Shown here in pieces: positions 1 to 6,710 of a stretch of DNA of 23,008 bases. Positions within the stretch are counted from its first letter, which is position 1. The number at the start of each line of letters is the position of its first letter. The stretch is from assembly GCA_016838945.1 (NCBI GenBank), contig JADLKP010000010.1:1-23008 (forward strand), read 5' to 3'. Source of the DNA: Methanobrevibacter sp. Lineage in GTDB: Archaea; Methanobacteriota; Methanobacteria; Methanobacteriales; Methanobacteriaceae. A program made the position numbers and the translations under genes. The notes below the pieces were generated by a model. That model worked only from the letters and a program-made list of their open reading frames with translations. It was not told the DNA's origin and ran no database searches.

Positions 1-73
1 AATTTATAAAAAATAAGGCCATAAATAAAAAAAAGTTGAAAATTGTAAATAATATCATTAAATTTTATTAATA

Positions 74-150
74 AAAAATAGCATTAAAGTTTGTTAAAAA
101 TAACATTACTTTTGTTAAAAATAGCATTAAAGTTTGTTAAAATTAGCATT
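74..150. repeat. 22-bp tandem repeat, about 3.5 copies
   Basis: Successive units start at 74, 96, 117 and 139, with lengths 22, 21 and 22 and a partial 12. Each is an A-run, then tagcatta, then a T-rich tail ending in gtt. The first and third units are identical; the second carries substitutions. The array lies in the A/T spacer beyond the 3' end of the minus-strand histone-fold gene that stops at 178. It has no dyad symmetry and no unique spacers, so it is not a CRISPR. On the minus strand the A-runs become T-runs, so it could also help terminate that gene. Confidence 0.8.
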
Positions 151-177
151 GAAAAAAAAAATAAAAAAAGAGAAGAA

Positions 178-618
178 TTATTCTTCCACTTCTTCATCTT
201 CTTCTTGTTTTGTCATAGATAATGGAGTGAATTCATCTTCATCTACGACATCTTTTAATTTGAGAGTTTTTTGTACATCCATAGCTAATGCATCACAATC
301 TGCTTTGATAGCGTTTAAGTGCAATAAGATTCTTTCTTTTTCTTGGTTGATTCTTTTGATGTTAGTGTATGGATAGGTTGACTCTTTAAGCATTTCATAC
401 TCAATAGTGGTATATGGGTACTCGTTAAGTTGTTGACAAACTTGTTTAAGAATATCTCCTAAGAATTTGTTCATTTCAACTTTTACTCTTTCCCTAATCA
501 TTTTGTCACTATCAAGGTTTTGTTTCATTAAACGAACAACTTCTGCTTTAGCGAAAGGTAAATCATCTACCTCTTCTTCCTCTAAGATTTCTTCTTCATT
601 AAATTCTTCTTCAGCCAT
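178..618 (-). CDS. Histone-fold protein with C-terminal coiled coil and acidic tails
   Basis: The 146-aa product starts at the ATG at 618, which has GGAG nine bases upstream. An in-frame ATG at 633 would add five residues but has no SD. After an acidic N-terminus (about residues 1-19), the stretch from LPFA (residue 20) to the TTI (70-72) matches archaeal HMf histones over about 53 positions with no net gap. Shared points are LPxA at the start of helix 1, an R in helix 2, a D-I pair late in helix 2, and T-I where HMf has its RKTI loop. Helix 3 seems to run on into a long charged, leucine-rich helix (about 85-122) predicted to form a coiled coil. The tail is again acidic (EEDEEVEE). HMf-type histones are only about 67 aa, so this is a histone with extensions or a divergent variant. 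The HMf RK pair in the second DNA-binding loop is replaced by YT, so DNA contact may differ. Inference: a chromatin bridging or modulating protein. The assignment rests on manual alignment. Confidence 0.62.
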   Translation of the reverse strand: MAEEEFNEEEILEEEEVDDLPFAKAEVVRLMKQNLDSDKMIRERVKVEMNKFLGDILKQVCQQLNEYPYTTIEYEMLKESTYPYTNIKRINQEKERILLHLNAIKADCDALAMDVQKTLKLKDVVDEDEFTPLSMTKQEEDEEVEE

Positions 619-1326
619 AAAAAACGACTCCATAATATTTTATAAATTTTATTAATAGTTTACAACTGAATTATCAACTGGCTAATGCAATAATTAGTTC
701 ATAAAAATTTATTATTTCGAATAATTGATCACAAATGAAAATAATAAAAATTCTAATATTAATAAAATTTTTCTAAATTTCAAATAAATCATGAAAAGCA
801 ATTGAAATATAAATTTAGATTAAAAATTCAAATTATTTTTCAATAAAAAATGATTTAAAATCTGAAAAATTCATTTGCTTATCTAGATGTAATTATATAT
901 TTATTTAAAGAAATATATAAAGGTATCGCATAATTTTAATTATATGATTAATTTTTCATAAAGTTAAGATATAAACCATATGAATTCTTATAGCAAAAAT
1001 CAATAATTTTGATAGCTTATAAAAATAAGAAAATCCCTTTTTTAAAATCATAGATTTTATAGAAAATATAAAAATTATTGATTAGAAAATTAATTAAAAT
1101 TGTTGCAAAAAATAGAAATAGTAAGATATGTATAAAATAAAGTTGAAAAATTTCGATAAAAAATAATGAAAAAATAAAAGTAAAAAATAAAAGTAAAAAA
1201 TAAAATAATAAAATTAAAATAATAAATTTAAAATAATTAAATAAAATAAAAAAATTAAAATTAAATTTTTCTATTTAAGATAATTTAAATTAAGAATAAT
1301 TTAATTTAAGATTAATTTAAATTAAT
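619..1326. other. Gene-free A/T desert
   Basis: No plausible gene is visible on either strand in this span. The left end should hold the promoter of the histone-fold gene: a TATA-like tttataaa near 642-652 on the minus strand, with two CAACTG hexamers just upstream at 663-668 and 675-680. An inverted repeat (aatcaataatttt at 998-1010, complement at 1071-1083) encloses a small hairpin at 1043-1059. From about 1140 to 1326 the plus strand is almost purely A/T and A-rich. Read from the minus strand this is T-rich and probably terminates the orphan gene that ends at 1327. A 16-bp palindrome (attaatttaaattaat) sits at 1311-1326. Confidence 0.6.
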
Positions 1327-1584
1327 CTATTCCGCACAAGGATCTAAATTAAATTTATATCTGTATTCCTGATTTACGATATTGGAACCTTCAAATCTGC
1401 CATCGATTATGCTTGAAATCTTTTCAATTGCATCAAGTGAAAGTTCTTTTCCTTCTGAAATTCCAAAAAAGAAAGTGATCACATCATCGGTTATGAGATA
1501 ATTCAATTCAAAATCTTCCTTTTCTAAATCTGCTTTAAATACTTCAGTGAGTTTTTCTTCTATATTCTTTTCAAGGTTTGTCAT
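1327..1584 (-). CDS. Small conserved-looking protein of unknown function (85 aa)
   Basis: I do not recognise this protein. It is a soluble acidic protein with alternating charged helices and a central beta-like stretch (about residues 27-42, ...LITDDVITFFFGIS), ending in FNLDPCAE. There is no membrane segment, signal peptide or metal-binding cluster. The ATG at 1584 is chosen because it follows a clean GAGGTG SD by six bases. The GTG at 1593 is in frame but is part of that SD. It lies alone on the minus strand, about 120 bp downstream of nadC and possibly cotranscribed with it. Codon use looks like that of its neighbours. Confidence 0.7.
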   Translation of the reverse strand: MTNLEKNIEEKLTEVFKADLEKEDFELNYLITDDVITFFFGISEGKELSLDAIEKISSIIDGRFEGSNIVNQEYRYKFNLDPCAE

Positions 1585-1705
1585 ATTTTTCACCTCATAT
1601 CAAAGTTATATTAACATTAAACAATAAAACATATAAATTTATCTATCATCTTATAAAGGATTCAGAATATAATTGGTTAAGAAATATTATAAGGTTTACA
1701 ATTGA

Positions 1706-2536
1706 TTAGTCCATATCCAAACTAAAGTTCAGGCTGCTGGCCTGATGGGTTATGGAACCTAATGAGATTATATCCACATCCAATGGAGCATAATTCAAAA
1801 TATTGTCTTCAGTGATTCCGCCTGAAATCTCAATCAATACCTCTTTTCTTAAATCCTTCTCTTCTAATGCATTTAATGTGCTTTGGGCTTCTTCAGGAGA
1901 CATATTGTCAAACATCACAATGTCTGCACCATTTTCACATGCAATGATTGCATCTTCAGTTGATTCAACCTCAATCTCAATCTTTTTGGAAAAGCTGTTG
2001 TTCTCTTTAGCTAGTCTGAGGGCTTCCTTAACAGAGCCTACAACGGCAATATGATTGTCCTTAATCAAAATCATATCATCCAATGCATATCTATGAGGGT
2101 CTCCACCGCCAATTGCAATAGCTAACTTATCATACTTTTGAAGTGCCGGAGCAGTCTTACGAGTACCTGCAACCCTTATTTTAGGATTCACCTCCCTCAC
2201 CTTTTTTACAATCCTATTGGTCACAGTAGCTACACCAGACATTCTCATAAGCAAATTAAGTGCAGTGCGCTCTAAAAGGAGAATCTTACGAGCATTCCCT
2301 TCAAGTTCCAAAAGGACATCCCCCTTAGCAATTTCATCCCCATCCTTTTTGGAGGAAATGATTTCAATGCCATACTCCATAAACATTTCCTTTATGATTT
2401 CGATTCCTGCAAGGATTCCATCATCTTTAGAAATCAATTTAGCATAAAATATTTTATTTTCTGGAATTAAGGCATTTGAAGTGATGTCTCCAAACCCTTC
2501 ATCTTCCTTAAGCATATATTTTATAATTTCATCCAT
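1706..2536 (-). CDS. nadC: Nicotinate-nucleotide pyrophosphorylase (quinolinate phosphoribosyltransferase)
   Basis: This enzyme converts quinolinate and PRPP to nicotinate mononucleotide, CO2 and pyrophosphate, the last step of the quinolinate branch of NAD synthesis. At 276 aa it has the usual family length. Visible motifs are ERTALN (89-94), AGTRKTAP (123-130) in the substrate-binding region, GGGDPHR (143-149), ILIKDNH (156-162), IEVE (188-191), MFDN (208-211), SGG (238-240) and ISLG (257-260). These belong to the phosphoribosyltransferase barrel with its N-terminal alpha/beta domain. The ATG at 2536 is preceded by GGTG. The partner nadA lies about 2.1 kb away on the opposite strand, so the two are neighbours but not an operon. 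No nadB is visible here; in archaea aspartate dehydrogenase can supply iminoaspartate. Confidence 0.95.
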   Translation of the reverse strand: MDEIIKYMLKEDEGFGDITSNALIPENKIFYAKLISKDDGILAGIEIIKEMFMEYGIEIISSKKDGDEIAKGDVLLELEGNARKILLLERTALNLLMRMSGVATVTNRIVKKVREVNPKIRVAGTRKTAPALQKYDKLAIAIGGGDPHRYALDDMILIKDNHIAVVGSVKEALRLAKENNSFSKKIEIEVESTEDAIIACENGADIVMFDNMSPEEAQSTLNALEEKDLRKEVLIEISGGITEDNILNYAPLDVDIISLGSITHQASSLNFSLDMD

Positions 2537-2590
2537 TTTTACACCAAAGCATTCTTTCTAATTAAAATAATATTTGTTTTATAGCATTAA

Positions 2591-2608
2591 TATATTTTAT
2601 ATATTTTA
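2591..2608 (-). promoter_or_regulatory. TATA-like promoter element of nadC
   Basis: On the minus strand this reads as a TATA-rich block (aaatatataaaatata) about 55-70 bases upstream of the nadC start. That would place transcription start near 2565-2575 and leave a leader of roughly 30-40 bases containing the GGTG SD. The surrounding DNA is nearly all A/T, so the position is only suggestive. Confidence 0.35.
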
Positions 2609-2670
2609 ATTAACAAAATATTATTAGAAATGTAAAAATTACAAAATAAGTTAGAAAATAAATAAACAAA

Positions 2671-2742
2671 CTAATTCATTAACTAAAACTAATTCATTAA
2701 CTAAAACTAATTCATTAACTAAAACTTATTCATTAACTATTT
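2671..2742. repeat. 18-bp tandem repeat, four copies, upstream of RNase Z
   Basis: Four units start at 2671, 2689, 2707 and 2725. The first three are identical (ctaattcattaactaaaa); the fourth is diverged at its third base and 3' end. The array occupies the last 72 bases before an in-frame ATG at 2743 and ends 18 bases before the preferred start at 2761. It therefore lies in the promoter or 5' leader of the RNase Z gene. Confidence 0.92.
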
Positions 2743-2760
2743 ATGATATTGAGTGATTTT

Positions 2761-3708
2761 ATGGAAATAACATTTTTAGGAACCTCATCTGCTGTACCTT
2801 CAAAATATAGGAATCATGCGGGAATTATTTTAAAATACTTTAAGGATACAATTCTCTTTGATTGTGGAGAAGGAACACAAAGGCAATTGACTTATGCTAA
2901 AATAAGCCCTATGAAAATAGACAAGATATTCATCAGCCATTTTCATGGAGACCATATCTTAGGTTTGGCAGGCCTTATCCAATCCATGGGTTTCAGAGGA
3001 AGAGAGGAAGATTTAGACATTTACGGACCTAAAGGATTAGGAAAGATAATCTATACAATTTCCAACTATGGTTATTTCCAAATAAACTTCAATATCAATG
3101 TTCATGAAATTGATGAAGGAATAGTTGTTGAAACTGATGAATATATCATCAAATCAATAATTGCAGAACATAATATTGAAAATCTAGCATATTCCATCTA
3201 CGAAAAGAAAAAGCCTCGTTTCCTAAGGGAAAAGGCAATTGAACTTGGAGTTCCAGTAGGCCCTGCATTTGGAAAGCTTCACAACGGCCAGGAAGTGGAA
3301 GTTGATGGAAAGATAATCAAGCCGGAACAGGTGTTAGGCCCTCCAAGAGAAGGCAAGAAAGTCACATATTCCGGCGATACAAGACCTTGCGACAAATTGA
3401 TTGAACTTGCTAAAGACAGCGATGTTTTGATTCATGAAGCAACCTACGAAGATGCGGACAAGGACAAGGCAATTGAAAACTGCCATTCAACATCAAAGGA
3501 AGCCGCAGAAATAGCCAAAGAGGCAAATGTGAAGCTATTGGTACTGACACACATAAGCACAAGATACACTACTGACTTAAACATCAAGGATGAAGCGAAG
3601 GAAATATTTGAAAACACTATTGTGGCCAATGACTTTACAGAAATAAATATTGGAAAGGATAAGACTACTGTAAACTTTAAGAACATATTAACTGTAAATA
3701 ATGAATAG
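2761..3708 (+). CDS. rnz: Ribonuclease Z (tRNA 3' endonuclease)
   Basis: This is a zinc-dependent metallo-beta-lactamase-fold endonuclease that cuts tRNA precursors just after the discriminator base so that CCA can be added. The product is 315 aa, typical for the short RNase Z form. Motifs include GTSSAVPS near the N-terminus, FDCGEGTQRQL, the metal-binding HFHGDH (H60, H62, D64, H65), the AEHNIENLAYSI histidine region, YSGDTRPC, HEATY and the histidine of HSTSKEAAEIA. The tRNA-binding exosite region with FGKLHNGQ and VLGPPREG is also canonical. The ATG at 2761 is preferred because GAGTGAT lies four bases upstream and the protein then begins MEITFLGT as usual. The ATG at 2743 has no SD and abuts the repeat array. 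The stop is eight bases before the MscS gene, so the two are probably cotranscribed. Confidence 0.95.
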   Translation: MEITFLGTSSAVPSKYRNHAGIILKYFKDTILFDCGEGTQRQLTYAKISPMKIDKIFISHFHGDHILGLAGLIQSMGFRGREEDLDIYGPKGLGKIIYTISNYGYFQINFNINVHEIDEGIVVETDEYIIKSIIAEHNIENLAYSIYEKKKPRFLREKAIELGVPVGPAFGKLHNGQEVEVDGKIIKPEQVLGPPREGKKVTYSGDTRPCDKLIELAKDSDVLIHEATYEDADKDKAIENCHSTSKEAAEIAKEANVKLLVLTHISTRYTTDLNIKDEAKEIFENTIVANDFTEINIGKDKTTVNFKNILTVNNE

Positions 3709-3716
3709 GTGAAAAA

Positions 3717-4490
3717 ATGGATTACGGTTCTAGAATACTGGAGATAATACTTCATCTTTTTAATTTGGATAATATAATTTCCATCATACTCATTATCATT
3801 GGCGGAATGATTTCTATTAAGATAGGTGATAAGATCCTTAATAAAATGGAAAAGGAATTTGATTTGAACCTTACGGCACATTATCTGTTTAAGGACATAA
3901 TTAAATACACAGTAATCATTATAGCCATTGCTTGGATATTGCATGTTCTTGGAATTAATTTGGAAAGCATCATAATCAGTTTAGGTGTTATAGGTATTGT
4001 AATCGGTCTTGCTTCCCAAGACATCGTTTCAAACTTCATTTCAGGAATCTTTGTAATCAGCGACAAAAAGATTCAAGTCGGAAATGTGATTGAGATAAAC
4101 AACTTCAAGGGAACCATCAAAAAAGTTGGCTTTAGAAATACTACAATGATAAACCAGGACAATTATGAAATAACCATTCCTAATTCTGTCTTATCCAAAA
4201 ACATCTATAAGACCTACAAGGCAACTGAAGATCACAGACTAAGAATAAATGCTGTATTGCCTCATGGAATCGACATATACCAATTCAAAGAAGAGCTTGA
4301 TGAAATCATGTATTCCTATGATTGGGTTGTCAACGATAAGACCACAATCTTTTCAAAGGATTACACAGAATGGGGACCTAAGGTAGAGGTAAGCTATTGG
4401 ATAAAGGATTATAAATATATTGATTGCGGTAAAATAAGAATCCTTGAAAACATCAATAGATTGACAGATGAATATAGAAAAAACAATTAA
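3717..4490 (+). CDS. MscS-family small-conductance mechanosensitive channel
   Basis: This membrane channel opens on hypo-osmotic stretch and releases solutes. At 257 aa it is close to the minimal MscS length. Membrane segments lie at about 18-38, 60-80 and 84-118. The third is the pore helix, rich in Gly/Ala/Ser (LGVIGIVIGLASQDIVSNFISG, shown here as two parts: LGVIGIVIGLA and SQDIVSNFISG). The beta domain follows with VGNVIEI, FKGTIKKVGFR, T-x-I and ITIPNS, all hallmarks of the family, then an alpha/beta C-terminal domain. The start ATG follows GGTGA by six bases, and that SD overlaps the end of the RNase Z gene, showing translational linkage. Which MscS subgroup or ion preference it has cannot be read from the sequence. 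Confidence 0.92.
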   Translation: MDYGSRILEIILHLFNLDNIISIILIIIGGMISIKIGDKILNKMEKEFDLNLTAHYLFKDIIKYTVIIIAIAWILHVLGINLESIIISLGVIGIVIGLASQDIVSNFISGIFVISDKKIQVGNVIEINNFKGTIKKVGFRNTTMINQDNYEITIPNSVLSKNIYKTYKATEDHRLRINAVLPHGIDIYQFKEELDEIMYSYDWVVNDKTTIFSKDYTEWGPKVEVSYWIKDYKYIDCGKIRILENINRLTDEYRKNN

Positions 4491-4584
4491 ATGGATTATA
4501 ATAACAATCGTTAATCTTTTAAGTGAAAAGAATTAAATAATAATATGAATATAAGGAATATTTATTAAAGTTTCTTATCAAGGA

Positions 4585-4640
4585 TTATTTTAATGATTAT
4601 TTTAATGATTATTTATTAATGATAATTTTAATGATTATTA
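4585..4640. repeat. 12-bp tandem repeat upstream of nadA
   Basis: Units of ttattttaatga start at 4585 and 4597. A 14-base variant follows at 4609, then a diverged 12-mer at 4623, then a partial unit. The array ends about 28 bases before the nadA ATG, leaving room only for the SD, so it probably lies across the promoter or leader. Confidence 0.8.
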
Positions 4641-4667
4641 TTTTGAATATTGAAAAGAGGAATAATA

Positions 4668-5585
4668 ATGACCAACGAATTACAGAAAGAAATTATTCAA
4701 TTGAAAGAGGAAAAGAATGCAATCATCCTCGCACATAATTATCAACCTAAGGAAATTCAGGAAATAGCTGATTTCCTTGGAGACTCATTGGAATTATGCA
4801 TTAAAGCTAATGAAGTGGAAGACAGGGACATCATTGTCTTCTGTGGAGTAGACTTTATGGCAGAAACTGCATATATGCTAAACCCAGATAAAAAAGTTCT
4901 AATCCCAGACATTGATGCAGAATGCCCTATGGCACACATGCTTACTGGAGAACAGGTCAAAGAAGCAAAAGAAAAATATCCTGATGCAGCAGTCTGCTTA
5001 TACGTAAACAGTCTTGGTGAAGCAAAAGCTCAATCAGACATTCTTTGCACCTCCGGAAATGTGAAAAAGGTTGTAGCAAGCCTCGAACAAGATACAATCC
5101 TCTTCGGACCAGATACCAATCTTGGAGAATTCGTAAAGCCATTCACTGATAAAAAGATCATCCCTATTCCAGGAGATGGGCACTGTTATGTTCACAAATT
5201 ATTCCACAAAGAGGACATTGAAGATGCAAGGAAAAAATATCCTAATGCAGACATCATAATTCACCCAGAATCCAATAAAGAGGTTCAGGAACTTGCAGAC
5301 TATGTCTTAAGTACTGGTGGAATGCTTTCACATGTAAGGGACAGCCCTAATGAGGAGTTTGTCATTGGAACTGAAGTTGATATGATTACAAGACTTAAAT
5401 CAGAGTTCCCAGACAAGACTTACTATCCTTTACTCGAAGGTGCAATCTGTAAAACAATGAAACTGCACACCCTTGAAAAGGTAAGAGACTGTCTTAAAAA
5501 TGAGGAACCAAGAATTGTTGTTCCTGAAGAAATTGCGGAAAAATCAATCAATGCAATTGAAAGAATGCTAGAAGCATCCAAATAA
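4668..5585 (+). CDS. nadA: Quinolinate synthase A
   Basis: A [4Fe-4S] enzyme that condenses iminoaspartate with dihydroxyacetone phosphate to quinolinate, the step before NadC. The 305-aa protein shows the three-fold repeated NadA architecture: LAHNYQ and DFLGDSLEL at the N-terminus, CGVDFMAETA, PDIDAECPMA, YVNSLGEAKA, CTSGN, FGPDTNLG, GDGHCYVH, HPES and EGAICKTM. The likely cluster ligands are C86 (AECPMA), C173 (GHCYVH) and C261 (AICKTM). Their spacing of 87 and 88 residues fits the known pattern. The ATG at 4668 has GAGG seven bases upstream; the in-frame TTG at 4650 lacks an SD. It follows the MscS gene by 177 bp with a repeat array between and probably has its own promoter. Confidence 0.95.
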   Translation: MTNELQKEIIQLKEEKNAIILAHNYQPKEIQEIADFLGDSLELCIKANEVEDRDIIVFCGVDFMAETAYMLNPDKKVLIPDIDAECPMAHMLTGEQVKEAKEKYPDAAVCLYVNSLGEAKAQSDILCTSGNVKKVVASLEQDTILFGPDTNLGEFVKPFTDKKIIPIPGDGHCYVHKLFHKEDIEDARKKYPNADIIIHPESNKEVQELADYVLSTGGMLSHVRDSPNEEFVIGTEVDMITRLKSEFPDKTYYPLLEGAICKTMKLHTLEKVRDCLKNEEPRIVVPEEIAEKSINAIERMLEASK

Positions 5586-5602
5586 AAATAGTAAAATAAT
5601 AA

Positions 5603-5640
5603 GATAAAAAGAATAATTCTTTTTATCATTTCTTTTTTTA
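5603..5640. terminator. Hairpin plus T-run between convergent nadA and nitroreductase genes
   Basis: A perfect 11-bp stem (gataaaaagaa at 5603-5613, complement at 5617-5627) encloses a three-base loop. It is followed by a T-rich run to 5640. The hairpin sits 18 bases past the nadA stop, while the converging nitroreductase gene ends at 5705. It can serve as a terminator for nadA and, by symmetry, for both directions. Confidence 0.6.
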
Positions 5641-5704
5641 TAGAATTTAAAATAATTTAAAACTCGTTTTAACTCTTTTTTAAAAATAAAATAAATTGAA
5701 TGCA

Positions 5705-6232
5705 TTAATACTTTTCAAAATGAATTTTACTTTTATCAAAATCTTCTTCTTTATATCCTTGCTTGAATTCAGCTTTGCCTCCAATAGCTACAAGGTTCAA
5801 AACTGCAAAATCATCTGGAATATCCAATAGTTCACGGATTTCCTCATCTGAAGATTTTCTTTTACCTCTTCTATTACGTATATGAACCCAACAAGCTCCA
5901 AGACCATACTGTTCAGCTGCGAGAAGAATATATGAAGAAGCAATTGCACCATCCTCTATCCAAAACTCTCCACGATTAAGATTGACCATTACGACAACAA
6001 CTGCACTTGCACCAATGATCTGACTTCCACCTAAACTTTTACAAGTCGCTAATTCTTTTATGGTATCTTGGTCCTTAACTACAACAAATTCTACAGGACG
6101 ATGACCAAAAGAGCAAGGTGCAGTAAGGGCAACCTTCATTATCTCATCAAGTATCTCTTGATCTATAGGTTCACCATCATATTTACGGATAGATCTTCTG
6201 GATGCTGCCAATTCAAATAAATCATTTTTCAT
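5705..6232 (-). CDS. Nitroreductase-family FMN-dependent oxidoreductase
   Basis: The 175-aa protein belongs to the FMN-binding nitroreductase fold, whose members reduce nitro compounds, quinones, flavins or enones with NAD(P)H. Visible are the FMN-phosphate motif RRSIRKY (12-18), the TAPCSFGHRP segment, the DGAIASSYILLAAEQYGLGACW helix region (seen as DGAIASSYIL then GLGACW), and LVAIGGKAE near the C-terminus. The physiological substrate cannot be told. The start is the ATG at 6232, preceded by GGTGA five bases away. The GTG at 6241 is in frame but forms part of that SD. It is the last gene of a same-strand run, 57 bases after the 94-aa gene. Confidence 0.88.
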   Translation of the reverse strand: MKNDLFELAASRRSIRKYDGEPIDQEILDEIMKVALTAPCSFGHRPVEFVVVKDQDTIKELATCKSLGGSQIIGASAVVVVMVNLNRGEFWIEDGAIASSYILLAAEQYGLGACWVHIRNRRGKRKSSDEEIRELLDIPDDFAVLNLVAIGGKAEFKQGYKEEDFDKSKIHFEKY

Positions 6233-6289
6233 TTTATTCACCGATTAACCTAATAAAATATGAACTAATAGGTAAAATTTTAAAAAAAG

Positions 6290-6574
6290 TTATTTCATGT
6301 CTTCCAAGAAGCTTGCAATGAAATAAGTCATTTCGATTTCTTCCCTTTTAATGAAGTCTTCAAGCTTAAAATGAGCATCATCTGAAGCAAATGGGAAGAA
6401 TTTTCTGGAATAGAATATGTTTAAGAGCAAATCACCATCTTCCAAAACGGTTTCCCCTTCCAAATTATTCAATAAAAAATCCAATTCCTTTTCACTTAAA
6501 TCAGACACTCTATAGGTTACATAGTGCATTTGATCTTCAGTTTCACCATAATCTTCAACTTTAACGTTTAACAT
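6290..6574 (-). CDS. Small protein of unknown function (94 aa)
   Basis: I do not recognise this protein. It is acidic and soluble, with a beta-rich first half (MLNVKVEDYG, MHYVTYRVSDL) and a helical second half ending FIASFLEDMK. There are no cysteines, membrane segments or known motifs. The ATG at 6574 has GGGATT three bases upstream, a moderate SD. It lies between the MetX-like hydrolase gene and the nitroreductase gene on the same strand, so cotranscription with the nitroreductase gene is likely. Upstream it faces the 10-bp repeat array, whose near edge is about 26 bases away. Confidence 0.65.
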   Translation of the reverse strand: MLNVKVEDYGETEDQMHYVTYRVSDLSEKELDFLLNNLEGETVLEDGDLLLNIFYSRKFFPFASDDAHFKLEDFIKREEIEMTYFIASFLEDMK

Positions 6575-6600
6575 ATTAATCCCTTATTTATTATAATTTC

Positions 6601-6710
6601 TAATAATCTCAAATAATCTCAAATAATCCCTAATAATCTCAAATAATCTCAAATAATCCCTAATAATCTCAAATTATCTCTAATAATCTTTAATTATCTC
6701 TAAATTCTTT
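6601..6710. repeat. 10-bp tandem repeat, about eleven units, arranged in 30-bp blocks
   Basis: Decamers of the type taataatctc or aaataatctc run in exact 10-base register from 6601 to about 6710. The first two 30-base blocks (6601-6630 and 6631-6660) are identical and each ends in aaataatccc. Later units carry substitutions. The array fills the spacer upstream of the 94-aa gene and continues across the stop codon of the MetX-like gene (6690-6692), so it encodes that protein's last residues. The 10-base period matches one helical turn. Confidence 0.93.

Noticed and set aside
619..1326. tRNA or other structured RNA gene in the A/T desert
   Set aside because: No GC-richer cloverleaf or C/D-box-like pairing was found; the inverted repeats there are pure A/T and weak.
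3444..3944. A 166-codon open frame on the minus strand across the RNase Z/MscS junction
   Set aside because: It overlaps two well-supported genes with strong motifs and has no SD. Its Ser/Phe/Val-rich product is typical of the reverse of A-rich coding sequence.
6601..6710. CRISPR array
   Set aside because: The units are 10 bases, contiguous and without unique spacers, and no cas genes are near. The same applies to the arrays at 74, 2671, 4585 and 11081.
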